Source of the DNA: Methylopumilus sp947499625
Lineage (GTDB): Bacteria > Pseudomonadota > Gammaproteobacteria > Burkholderiales > Methylophilaceae
Assembly: GCA_965234475.1 (NCBI GenBank)
Contig: OZ248397.1
Coordinates: 868,001 to 932,000, forward strand
Direction of reading: 5' to 3'
Length of the DNA: 64,000 nucleotides
Made by a program: the position numbers and the translations under genes. Below, in pieces: positions 10,201 through 17,624 of the stretch. Position 1 is the first letter of the stretch. The number at the start of each line of letters is the position of its first letter. The notes under the pieces are model-generated. The model saw nothing but the letters and a program-made list of their open reading frames with translations, searched no databases and was not told the DNA's origin.

Positions 10201-10962
10201 TAGAAATATTAGAGTGTCTCCACCTACTTTTGAGAAATCCTTCACAACACCAAGAATAGCTTCCTCAATTTTTTCTACTTGGTCGTCTTCATCTTTGACT
10301 TCTAAAGGTCGGTAGCGAATCTCAACGGGATATGTTCTGCCTGACACTTCAATAATGGGTGCATGATTAAAGTGTTTAGAAAAGCTCTCCACATCGATGG
10401 TCGCACTGGTAATAATAATTTTTAAATCAGGACGCCTAAGGGTCAGCTGCTTTAAGTAACCTAAAAGAAAATCAATATTAAGACTTCGCTCATGGGCTTC
10501 ATCAATAATAATGGTGTCGTATTTTTTAAGGTCCGGGTCGGTTTGTGTCTCAGCGAGAAGGATGCCGTCAGTCATGACTTTAATGAGTGTTTGTTGCGAG
10601 ACTTTATCTGCGAATCGAATCTTAAAGCCAACGGCATCGCCTAAAGGTGACTTTAATTCCGATGCGATGCGAGATGCCACGGATCTCGCCGCAAGACGTC
10701 TAGGTTGTGTATGACCGATGAGACCTTTGATACCACGACCTAAATGAAGACATATCTTAGGCAGTTGTGTGGTTTTACCTGATCCTGTTTCACCACACAA
10801 GATCACAACTTGATGATTAAGAATCGCTTCATTAATCTCTTTGATTCTTTGTGAGACTGGAAGTGTTTCGGGAAACTCAATAGGTAACAAGCTTTCTAGT
10901 CGAGCTTGTCTTGATGCTTCAATCGCTAAATTTTTATCTTTGTTTTTTAATAGCTCACTCAC
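7201..10962 (-). CDS. hrpA: ATP-dependent RNA helicase HrpA (DEAH box)
   Basis: 1253 aa, close to the about 1300 aa of HrpA. Walker A is GETGSGKTTQLPK near residue 57. The DEAH box lies in IIIDEAHERSLN near 152, SAT near 186, and helicase motif VI is QRSGRCGRISDG near 355. These are followed by HA2 and OB-fold regions and the long C-terminal DUF3418 extension specific to HrpA. The family acts in mRNA processing and in rescue of stalled or collided ribosomes. The start is GTG at 10962, because no ATG gives the full helicase N-terminus. It lies 10 nt downstream of the small secreted protein gene. Confidence 0.96.
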   Translation of the reverse strand: MSELLKNKDKNLAIEASRQARLESLLPIEFPETLPVSQRIKEINEAILNHQVVILCGETGSGKTTQLPKICLHLGRGIKGLIGHTQPRRLAARSVASRIASELKSPLGDAVGFKIRFADKVSQQTLIKVMTDGILLAETQTDPDLKKYDTIIIDEAHERSLNIDFLLGYLKQLTLRRPDLKIIITSATIDVESFSKHFNHAPIIEVSGRTYPVEIRYRPLEVKDEDDQVEKIEEAILGVVKDFSKVGGDTLIFLPGEREIRDTAEFLKNKLPPHYEILPLFSRLSNEEQQKIFRGSNGRRIILSTNVAETSLTVPGIKYVIDPGIARVNRYSTRNKVEQLQIEKISQASAKQRSGRCGRISDGICVRLYSEDDFNARPLFLDPEIYRSSLASVILKMASLHLGDVSQFPFIQPPSRRFIQDGYLLLQELGAVDDQYELTIIGRDLAKLPMDPRLGRMLLQAKKENALSELLIIVSALSIQDPRERPLDKKAESEAAQVRFFDEKSDFVSFLKLWAFFDEAIQKKTTQNNLRKLCHAHFLSYLRMREWRDLYEQIRELILDMNYKENDKPANYVQIHRSILAGLLGNIGIKALEDDSYVGARNIEFHLSPGSNIKRRKSKWVMAADLVDTTKLYARTAAEIDVEWIESLSLHLVEHHHTDPYWDTKLSRVNAHERITLYGLTIVPKRNVHFGPINPEIAREIFIRQGLVSGGYVSKGLFWKHNQGLIEEVELLEHKARRLDVLVNEEDLFQFYDEKIPQGIINGVGFEDWRREIEDKNPQVLFLTKELLMRRDANEITEVQYPETLNIEGVKIPLKYRFEPGHPDDGVTAVISEIDFHQLDLNIMQWLVPGMIREKLNCIFKSLPKNIRTQLFPLTDTVTEFLTQYKTHHHLFQSISDFVLKKTKEPYMIGEEEIESLPRHCFMNIEVVNQKNELVSQGRDLNLLKGSVKPQVHVKKNDKANAVERFNLKRWDFDELPHAIELNTHQKDYKGFVGLSDEVESVAIRVFVSEEESKVSHRQGVLRLLSFELKPQLKQLEKDLNKLKEAQLFLRDMIDAEELKGDVIEMVLDTALNSQEIMPRTSSDFITLIKRIKNALPQAMKAILETIHLSATHYHQIKQLLKTLSPIQKRSESIFVSRMNFLIHNEFIISTPSDIFSHLPRYLKALMIRIEKFPSRADKDTLMQKDIDRIQQLLGERLKPYVSKKITPPKVLKDFQWLIEELHVSLFAQDLKTAYPVSLKRLEKALDDIPYYP

Positions 10963-10972
10963 AATTTAAAAA

Positions 10973-11401
10973 TTACTGCTTCACGCAATCTTCAAATCCT
11001 GAATTACCACCCTTAAATTGTGGTTCAAAATAAAACTTATGGAATTGCCATTGTCCTTTTGCATTTTTACTAAACTGTGAAATGCCTGTACCAAAATCAT
11101 GAGTCGATTGGTTTTCTAGGGCAAAGTGCATGGCGGCACTTAAGCCATTCGCTGCCATGTGGCCTGGGTACTTACCATAACCAGGTACCTCGAGTAAAAA
11201 GTCATAACTTCCATATTGAGCCTGGCTATGCTCTTTTTTTAGCTTTAATGTTACCTTGCCTTTGTATTCGCCTTCATGCATATCCAGTCCGGTACATTGA
11301 TAAACGCCAGTGAAATCTGGTCCAGTGAACGCGGGGATTTTAGGTGCTGCAAAACTGAGTGACGAGGTCATCAAAAAAATTAAACTTAAAACAAAACGCA
11401 T
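10973..11401 (-). CDS. Small secreted protein of unknown function
   Basis: 142 aa. The N-terminus MRFVLSLIFLMTSSLSFAA is a clear Sec signal peptide, with probable cleavage after SFA, so the mature protein is about 120 residues and periplasmic or exported. Two cysteines (in VYQCTGLD and at the C-terminal EDCVKQ) could form a disulfide joining the ends of the mature chain. Repeated Gly/Tyr/Lys positions (YGSYDF, GYGKYPGH) suggest a small beta fold. It sits between a methyltransferase gene (15 nt) and hrpA (10 nt) on the same strand. I recognise no named family and the function is unknown. Confidence 0.8.
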   Translation of the reverse strand: MRFVLSLIFLMTSSLSFAAPKIPAFTGPDFTGVYQCTGLDMHEGEYKGKVTLKLKKEHSQAQYGSYDFLLEVPGYGKYPGHMAANGLSAAMHFALENQSTHDFGTGISQFSKNAKGQWQFHKFYFEPQFKGGNSGFEDCVKQ

Positions 11402-11416
11402 ACCGCTCTCCTTTTT

Positions 11417-12238
11417 CTAAATGATAGGTAAAAATCTAGTTTTTAAAGACTCTAGATGACATGTTTTTAAAATTTCTTCTAATCGATCTAATGCAATTTT
11501 TTTAGGCTGATGAATATTCTCAGCCATGATAAGTTCATTTTTCATGGAGTGTTCCCAGCCTACTAATTCAGTCACTGTAACCTTGTAACCCATGCCTTCT
11601 AATAATAAACATCTTAATACATTCGTGAGGTGGCTTCCAAATTCTCTTGTATGCATGGGATGTCGCCATAATTCAGATAATGTATATTTTAATTGATCTG
11701 ATTTGTTAGATCGTAAAGTTTTTGACACCTCTGCCTGACAGCAAGGAATGAGCACAATATATTGTGCCTCCTTTTTGAGTCCAAAAAGAATTGCATCATC
11801 TGTGGCCGTATCACATGCATGAAGCGCTGTCACCATATCTACTTTTTTTGGAAGGCTCGAATCATCTAATGAATTTTTTATATCGGATGCAAAGAAATGC
11901 ATGCGATCAAATTTTAAGGTGTCAGCCAACGCTTTAGCTTTCTCAATAAGCTCTGGTCGGTGTTCAATCGCGAAGAGTGCCCCACCTTTATCTTTTAAAA
12001 AAAGATCGTACAAGATAAAGCCCAAGTAAGACTTTCCAGCGCCATGGTCCACCAAAGTAAATTGAGGATTCGTAGCTAAGGCTTTTTCAAGATAAGGTTC
12101 GATCAACTGATAAAGATGATAAACCTGTTTGAGTTTCCGCCTTGAATCCTGATTCATCCGGCCATCCCGCGTAAGGATATGGAGCGCCTTTAAAAGCTCG
12201 ATCGATTGCTGGGGTTTAATGTCTTTTAAATCTTCCAT
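11417..12238 (-). CDS. SAM-dependent methyltransferase (Methyltransf_32-like)
   Basis: 273 aa. The SAM-binding motif I is TLVDHGAGKSYLGFILYD (about residues 61-78), an acidic motif II occurs in FAIEHRPELIEKA, and LHACDTATDDAI (about 140-150) and IPCCQAE (about 165) follow. The combination DxGxGKxxLG...LHACDxATD...PCCQ is characteristic of the Methyltransf_32 family, which includes TRM13- and METTL25-like proteins. An RNA substrate is plausible but unproven. It is divergent from ylqF over a 74-nt gap and is the first gene of the hrpA group. Confidence 0.8.
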   Translation of the reverse strand: MEDLKDIKPQQSIELLKALHILTRDGRMNQDSRRKLKQVYHLYQLIEPYLEKALATNPQFTLVDHGAGKSYLGFILYDLFLKDKGGALFAIEHRPELIEKAKALADTLKFDRMHFFASDIKNSLDDSSLPKKVDMVTALHACDTATDDAILFGLKKEAQYIVLIPCCQAEVSKTLRSNKSDQLKYTLSELWRHPMHTREFGSHLTNVLRCLLLEGMGYKVTVTELVGWEHSMKNELIMAENIHQPKKIALDRLEEILKTCHLESLKTRFLPII

Positions 12239-12312
12239 AACTTGATCAGTTTAACGTATACGTGTTCACTTATGACAGAGTAAAATGATGCTGTATAAAT
12301 GAAAAATCAATT

Positions 12313-13200
12313 ATGAGCATTCAGTGGTTTCCAGGACACATGGTAGTAGCCCAAAAAAAAGCTGCTGAAACCATGGAATTTACCGATGTAGTCATCGAAG
12401 TATTAGATGCAAGGATTCCGGGTGCGTCACAGAATCCAATGATTAAGGAGCTTGGTGCTGCTCGCCAACGAGCACATCTTAAGATACTTAATAAGTCCGA
12501 CTTAGCAGACCCGAATGTGACTGAACAATGGATTCATTACTTCAACAAAATACCCCAAACAAAAGCCGTTGCCATCTCATGCAAAAAAGTGAATGAGCCA
12601 AAAAAAATACTAGCGCTTTGTCAAACATTAGCGCCCCATCGAGGCGATACTCTCAAGCCACTTCGTATGATGATTATGGGTGTGCCTAACGTTGGTAAAT
12701 CAACACTTATGAATGCCATTCTAAATCGTCGAATTGCCAAAGTTGGTGATGAGCCTGCTATCACCAAACAACAACAACGACACCAAATTAACGACCACAT
12801 GATACTCATCGACACACCTGGCATGATGTGGCCAAAAATTCGCTATCCCTCAGATGGCGATTTATTAGCAGCAAATAACAATATAGGAAAGAATGCTTAT
12901 TTCGAGGAAGAGATAGCCGATAAATTAGGTAGCATTCTTTTAAAACAATATCCAGCGCTTATCAAATTACGTTATAAATTAGAACATGTAAGTGCGGATG
13001 GAATTGCACTCTTAGAGTCGATTGCAAAGAAAAAAGGATTTCCGCTTAAAAATCACGGTATTGATTTGGAAAGAGCGGCTATTACATTATTAAATGATTA
13101 TCGACAAGGCTTATTAGGTCGTATCAGTCTAGAAACGCCTAAATCTAGAATACTTATGATGAGCCAGCAAACGTCGCTTACAGAAGAAAACCCTTCTTAA
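12313..13200 (+). CDS. ylqF: Ribosome biogenesis GTPase YlqF (RbgA family)
   Basis: 295 aa circularly permuted GTPase. The G4 motif (LNKSDLAD near residue 58) and G5-like region precede G1 (GVPNVGKST near 122) and G3 (DTPGMMWP near 158), which is the diagnostic permutation. The N-terminal IQWFPGHMVVAQKKA is the YlqF/RbgA signature. Family members promote late assembly of the 50S subunit. Its own promoter region is shared with the divergent methyltransferase gene. It ends 163 nt before the M48 lipoprotein gene. Confidence 0.95.
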   Translation: MSIQWFPGHMVVAQKKAAETMEFTDVVIEVLDARIPGASQNPMIKELGAARQRAHLKILNKSDLADPNVTEQWIHYFNKIPQTKAVAISCKKVNEPKKILALCQTLAPHRGDTLKPLRMMIMGVPNVGKSTLMNAILNRRIAKVGDEPAITKQQQRHQINDHMILIDTPGMMWPKIRYPSDGDLLAANNNIGKNAYFEEEIADKLGSILLKQYPALIKLRYKLEHVSADGIALLESIAKKKGFPLKNHGIDLERAAITLLNDYRQGLLGRISLETPKSRILMMSQQTSLTEENPS

Positions 13201-13330
13201 GATACCATTTATATTTCTTGTACTTACAGCAAATTTGAATTACGCTTTAGTCGACAGTTAATTTTTACAAAACAAATGTCAATCTACCAAATACTTGAGG
13301 TGCCTTATGAAAAAAAATCAGGTTCTACTT

Positions 13331-13359
13331 TTGACATCTCCTGTAACCTTTTATATTTT
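13331..13359 (+). promoter_or_regulatory. Sigma-70-type promoter in front of the M48 lipoprotein gene
   Basis: TTGACA at 13331-13336 and TATTTT at 13354-13359 are separated by exactly 17 nt. Transcription would begin near 13366, almost at the first usable codons of the downstream gene (GTG 13364, TTG 13373). It overlaps an 18-codon open frame at 13307-13363, which has a GAGG ribosome-binding sequence and ends directly against the GTG. Confidence 0.5.
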
Positions 13360-13363
13360 TTAA

Positions 13364-14935
13364 GTGGGTCATTTGAAAAATAAGCTCTTCTTATTGGTTG
13401 TAATTCTATTAGTTTCATGTGTTAGCCCCCAATCAAAGCGACCAGATATTTCGGCAAACGAATCAGCTGAAGAAGCAAAAAAACAAAAAGAATTCGTTAT
13501 TGAAAAGTATATTCAAGACTCGGCAAAGATTACAAATATTGCTGCAAAAATTAGATTAGCAGGCACTAACATTTGTGAATCTCAGACCTCACTCATGTTA
13601 GGGCTCAAATATTGGAACGTTCACGATTTTCTTCCTGAAGATGAAAATATAGCGAGAAATAAATATCAACTTGGAGCAGGTCTTAAAGTCCTCAATGTTG
13701 CAACTGAATCACCTGCAGAAAAAGCAGGTTTTAAAATCGGTGATGAACTTCTTGCTATTAATGATTTAATCATTGCTGGTGGCAAGAACGCAAAAAAAGA
13801 TTTTGCAAAACAACTAGATGAATTTAAAAAAACTTTAAAATCACTCACCATAAAAGTTTGGCGCGAAGGTGAGGAAAAACTTTTATCAGTCCTACCCGTA
13901 AAAGCATGTAAATCTGATATTGAGCTTATTTTTGATAATTCAGTTAACGCATACGCTGATGGAACAAATATTTATATTGCCAAAGGTATGATGAACTTCG
14001 TTCAAAATGAAGAGGAGATTGCATTAGTTATCAGTCATGAGCTAGCACATAATGTAATGAACCATATTGATGCTAAAAAAACGAATGCGGGTCTTGGTAT
14101 GGCTATAGGATTATTGCTTGACTTAGGGGCGGCTGTCGCAGGAGTTAATACTCAAGGAGGATTTACCGATGCTGGTGGAAGATTAGGAGCACAAGCATTC
14201 TCAGTCGATTTTGAAAATGAAGCTGATTATGTAGGTATTTATTTTATGGCAAATGCAAATTATAAAATTGATAACGTAGCATTATTTTGGAGAAGGATGG
14301 CGCAAGAGAACCCCAATGGTATAACCCTAAGTTCCACACATCCTTCAACGTCAGAAAGATTTGTCAGTATTGAAAAAACGATTGCTGAGATTAAACAAAA
14401 ACAAATCAATGATAAACCTCTAAAACCTGAGATGAAAATTAAAGCTATAGATAAAGTTGAAGACAAGTCTGCTTTAGTCGCCCATGAAGTAACTTTACCT
14501 AAAGCTTCCTCATACGTAAAACTATCAACAGAATGCAAAAGTGGTTTATTAAGTGCCTGTTCAGCGATATTAGTCGATGCATCAAAAGAAAATTCAAGCA
14601 TTCCAAGAGATGCTCTAGATAATTCAATTAAATTATTTAAAGAATCAAATGCCTTAAGTGATCAGGATAAACTCGTTTTTTATGATTACTCTATGAGTAA
14701 AATTTTAAAGCCTGAAAAAGATCTTGCTGAAAAATTTATAAAAGAATTACTACTAAAAGAACATCCAGGAGCTAAACTAAGAGATGTAGAAGATAAGCTT
14801 TCAAGTCCTTTTATAACTTTTCAAAAGGATAAAAAAAATAAATATTGTAATGAGGCACTAAAAATTGATACTACAAATTTTAATCAGGATGAAAATAGAA
14901 GATTTTTAGTGATATCCACTAACTGCACCAAGTAA
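13364..14935 (+). CDS. M48-family metallopeptidase lipoprotein with PDZ domain
   Basis: 523 aa. The N-terminus KNKLFLLVVILLVSC is a lipoprotein signal with lipobox LVSC near residue 19. A PDZ domain (about 95-180: VLNVATESPAEKAGFKIGDELLAIND) precedes a peptidase M48 domain with the zinc motif HELAHNVMNH (HExxH near residue 225). The third ligand is probably the glutamate in FENEADYVG, near 285. The C-terminal 170 residues are Lys/Ser-rich with three cysteines and match nothing I know. A role in outer-membrane or periplasmic proteolysis is inferred from the BepA/YcaL-type architecture. Starts are uncertain: GTG 13364 or TTG 13373. The gene is notably A-rich compared with its neighbours. Confidence 0.85.
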   Translation: MGHLKNKLFLLVVILLVSCVSPQSKRPDISANESAEEAKKQKEFVIEKYIQDSAKITNIAAKIRLAGTNICESQTSLMLGLKYWNVHDFLPEDENIARNKYQLGAGLKVLNVATESPAEKAGFKIGDELLAINDLIIAGGKNAKKDFAKQLDEFKKTLKSLTIKVWREGEEKLLSVLPVKACKSDIELIFDNSVNAYADGTNIYIAKGMMNFVQNEEEIALVISHELAHNVMNHIDAKKTNAGLGMAIGLLLDLGAAVAGVNTQGGFTDAGGRLGAQAFSVDFENEADYVGIYFMANANYKIDNVALFWRRMAQENPNGITLSSTHPSTSERFVSIEKTIAEIKQKQINDKPLKPEMKIKAIDKVEDKSALVAHEVTLPKASSYVKLSTECKSGLLSACSAILVDASKENSSIPRDALDNSIKLFKESNALSDQDKLVFYDYSMSKILKPEKDLAEKFIKELLLKEHPGAKLRDVEDKLSSPFITFQKDKKNKYCNEALKIDTTNFNQDENRRFLVISTNCTK

Positions 14936-14943
14936 GAAATGCT

Positions 14944-15108
14944 CTATTTTTTAAAGTGATCTTTTTTATAGTTTTTCATTAAGGCTTTAATGCCTTTTGT
15001 AATAAAAAAGATTACAAGGCCTACGTTGATAATGTAAAAAATAAAAATAGAAATATCAAGTAAATTAATCTTTGAAATCCATTCCAAAAAATCTACTACG
15101 ATTTGCAT
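14944..15108 (-). CDS. Small single-pass membrane protein (54 aa), unknown function
   Basis: An ATG at 15108 opens 54 codons to a TAG. An AAAGGT sequence about 8 nt upstream can serve as ribosome binding site. The peptide starts MQIVVDFLEWISKINLLD, continues with one strongly hydrophobic segment (ISIFIFYIINVGLVIFFI, about residues 19-36), and ends in a basic tail (KGIKALMKNYKKDHFKK). The charge pattern predicts one membrane helix with a cytoplasmic C-terminus. It is convergent with the M48 gene, the stops being a few bases apart. No family is recognised. It is plausible because of its start signal and topology but not proven to be expressed. Confidence 0.55.
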   Translation of the reverse strand: MQIVVDFLEWISKINLLDISIFIFYIINVGLVIFFITKGIKALMKNYKKDHFKK

Positions 15109-15191
15109 AAAAAAATACCTTTATTAATTTATGTGTTTAGCTTTCTACAAACTGAGGTAATTCATAAACTCTACACATTTCAGAAAATTTG

Positions 15192-15671
15192 CTAACCGAC
15201 CTTTAGATTACCAAACGTTTTAAATTTTCCTGCAGCATAAGACGCTGCAAATGCATTTGGTTTGACCATTGGAATCACATTACATGTGCCACGAATATAA
15301 CCGATAGCCTCATGAATGACACAATTGGAACCAAACATTTCATCTGGATTGATATCGAGATGCACTTCTACAGTTCGGTCCTCTAATATATCGGCTAATT
15401 TAAGGTACAAATCGGACACTTTATATACTTCATTCATTAACCTATAGCGGGGTTTACTCTTTTTTTGATCATAGTCTCTCTCACGCGCGACTTCACCAAA
15501 AATTTTGCACCCGTTATTACCATTGATATGAACAACAATGGCCATCACATAATCTGCGTAGCAATCTTGTCCAATTCTAATTCTTTCAGAATCACAACCA
15601 ATGTAAATTTTTGACTCTAAGGTTTGTGACTCAATAAAATCTCGAACTTCTTCTAAATTTATTTTTTTCAT
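15192..15671 (-). CDS. RNase H-like YkuK/DUF458 family protein
   Basis: 159 aa. The sequence KIYIGCDSERIR near the N-terminus gives an acidic residue on the first strand of an RNase H-like fold. VEVHLDINPDE near 105 and the conserved KPNAFAASYAA block near 140 match the YkuK/DUF458 family, predicted nucleases found sporadically in bacteria and phages. Nuclease activity is inferred, not shown. The start gives MKKINLEEVRDFIESQ. It lies between the small membrane protein and tRNA-Arg, in the AT-rich accessory patch. Confidence 0.75.
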   Translation of the reverse strand: MKKINLEEVRDFIESQTLESKIYIGCDSERIRIGQDCYADYVMAIVVHINGNNGCKIFGEVARERDYDQKKSKPRYRLMNEVYKVSDLYLKLADILEDRTVEVHLDINPDEMFGSNCVIHEAIGYIRGTCNVIPMVKPNAFAASYAAGKFKTFGNLKVG

Positions 15672-15832
15672 TATTTATTCAATCATGTTAAACAAATTAC
15701 TTTCTTTATGACGCTCATACCACAAAAAAAATTAACGTCTTCTCTTCTTCCAAGTGTAATCGGACCCATCGGGACACTTTCCTTCATGCACAGCATCAAC
15801 ACCAAATAATCCAATAATTTCATTGATTTAAT

Positions 15833-15908
15833 TGGTGCCCTCGACAGGAGTTGAACCTGTGACCCTCCCCTTAGGAGGGGGATGCTCTATCCACTGAGCT
15901 ACGAGGGC
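15833..15908 (-). tRNA. tRNA-Arg (anticodon CCT)
   Basis: 76 nt with encoded CCA. The acceptor stem is GCCCTCG/CGAGGGC and the D-arm is GCTC/GAGC. The anticodon stem TCCCC/GGGGA holds the loop CTCCTAA, and the T-arm is ACAGG-TTCAACT-CCTGT. Anticodon CCT reads AGG. It is 12 nt upstream of the M17 aminopeptidase stop on the same strand. Confidence 0.97.
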
Positions 15909-15920
15909 AAAATTTAAAAA

Positions 15921-17375
15921 TTACTTTTGTAAAACTTTTTTCAAAACCTGAATACCAAAACCTACACCGAAGCCATTCACTTCACTTAACGCCGCGCCAA
16001 GTCCACCCTTTCGGTTGCTTGAAGAGAGGTCGGTATGTAACCAAGGCACATTGTTTTCAATAAAACGATTTAGGAATCGTGCCGCATGAATATGATCAGG
16101 GCCGCCTTCAAGTGTGCATTGCTTAATATCTGCAATACCACTTTCAAGATCCTCTTCGTAATCTTCATCAAATGGAAAAGCCGCAGTGCGTTCGCCTGAT
16201 TCACTTCCAGCCCCCACAGCTAAACAAGATAATTCAGGTCGATTAGATATCACGCCACTATAGCGATCGCCTAATGCTGTTGCCATACTTCCTGTGAGGG
16301 TTGCAAAATCCATCATCATGTCAGGCTTCAACCGGGAGGCTAACGTTAACGTGTCGGCTAAGACCATGCGCCCTTCCGCATCGGTATGAATAATTTCGAT
16401 GGAAGTACCATTAAGGGACTTCACCACATCATTTTGTTTATAAGCTTTAGGTCCAATATGATTTTGCGCAATAGCTAACCAGCAATCAATTTTAATGGGC
16501 AGTTTTAAAAGTGTCGCACTTAATAAAATACCAAGGGAGACTGCAGAACCATTCATGTCTTCATGCATGCCATGCATATAACGTGCTGGTTTTAAATTAT
16601 GTCCGCCTGTATCAAAACAAATACCTTTGCCAATGACTGCAATATTTTTCTTAATTTGTTTCGGCTTATAAGTGAGATGCACAATTGCCGCATCTTGAGG
16701 CTCAGAACCTTGCCCCACTGCCACAAAAGCACCTGCGCCCATCTTTTTTAATTTTGCCATATCAAACTCTTCGAACTTCCAGCCATGAGATTTCGCGAGT
16801 GATTTTATTTTTGTGCGATAAATGGATGGGGTTAATTCATTTGGTGGCAATATCGTCAATTCACGCGTCAGTGTATTGCCAGTGACAATAGCCATTTCAT
16901 GTGCAAATTTGTCTTTAAGCTCAATACCAAATACTTCAATGGACTTGATATTTTTTTTGATACTTTCTTTTTTATAACTAGGCAATCTTTGACTGTTCAT
17001 AAGTGCCACATAGACTGCAGCGCGCGCATTTATCTCTTTTGAATCTTCATCACCAAATACTGCGATATTGAGTGTTTCAGGGTTTTCCGCAATTAAAGGT
17101 TTGAGTGCTTTTCGTATTAAAGTATGACGCTGAAAAGTGTTCATTTTTTGATCTAAGACAACAAAACTTAACAAGCGGCCATCCTGAGCCTCAATAGCGA
17201 CAGGCTCCTTGGAGAGACTACCCATTTTTTTATGGGCACGCTTTAACTTTCGATCCAGCTCTTTTACAAAAGGGAATGTCTTTGATGTCGCGTCACTTAA
17301 AACACAAAGAAGATGAGTTCCTTTGATGTTTTTTTCTGTCGCAACGCCTCTTTTTTGTAGAATTTGAATTCCCAT
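15921..17375 (-). CDS. Leucyl aminopeptidase family protein (M17)
   Basis: 484 aa cytosolic M17 metallo-aminopeptidase. The N-terminal macro-like domain (about 1-165) is divergent. The C-terminal catalytic domain shows VIGKGICFDTGGHNLKP (about 247-263, lysine and first aspartate ligand), HEDMNGSA (next aspartate) and HTDAEGRMVLAD (about 331-342, Asp and Glu ligands plus the catalytic arginine). All metal ligands of the family are present. The usual signature is NTDAEGRL and here the first residue is His. Its function is removal of N-terminal residues in peptide turnover. It could equally be a PepA- or PepB-type enzyme, so no symbol is given. Confidence 0.9.
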   Translation of the reverse strand: MGIQILQKRGVATEKNIKGTHLLCVLSDATSKTFPFVKELDRKLKRAHKKMGSLSKEPVAIEAQDGRLLSFVVLDQKMNTFQRHTLIRKALKPLIAENPETLNIAVFGDEDSKEINARAAVYVALMNSQRLPSYKKESIKKNIKSIEVFGIELKDKFAHEMAIVTGNTLTRELTILPPNELTPSIYRTKIKSLAKSHGWKFEEFDMAKLKKMGAGAFVAVGQGSEPQDAAIVHLTYKPKQIKKNIAVIGKGICFDTGGHNLKPARYMHGMHEDMNGSAVSLGILLSATLLKLPIKIDCWLAIAQNHIGPKAYKQNDVVKSLNGTSIEIIHTDAEGRMVLADTLTLASRLKPDMMMDFATLTGSMATALGDRYSGVISNRPELSCLAVGAGSESGERTAAFPFDEDYEEDLESGIADIKQCTLEGGPDHIHAARFLNRFIENNVPWLHTDLSSSNRKGGLGAALSEVNGFGVGFGIQVLKKVLQK

Positions 17376-17624
17376 AAGCTCTAATCCTTAAATGAACGTC
17401 CTATAAAAAAATATCAATAAAATCAATAGAATATTGCTTTTTCTCACACTTTTAACTTACTTTTTTACTTGACCCAAACGCTTAAAAACGCCAAACTTGA
17501 TGCTATATGAGTTCATTCAATGCGTTACCGCTCACAAAATTGGAATACCCTTTAGGCGCTAGGTAAATACAGTCCTTATTATACCGTTAGCGTCCTCATA
17601 AAAATTCTGGAGTTATATTAAAAC

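Noticed and set aside
13201..15910. A full integrated element next to tRNA-Arg
   Set aside because: No integrase, transposase or direct repeat of the tRNA 3' end could be found; only a weak island argument remains.
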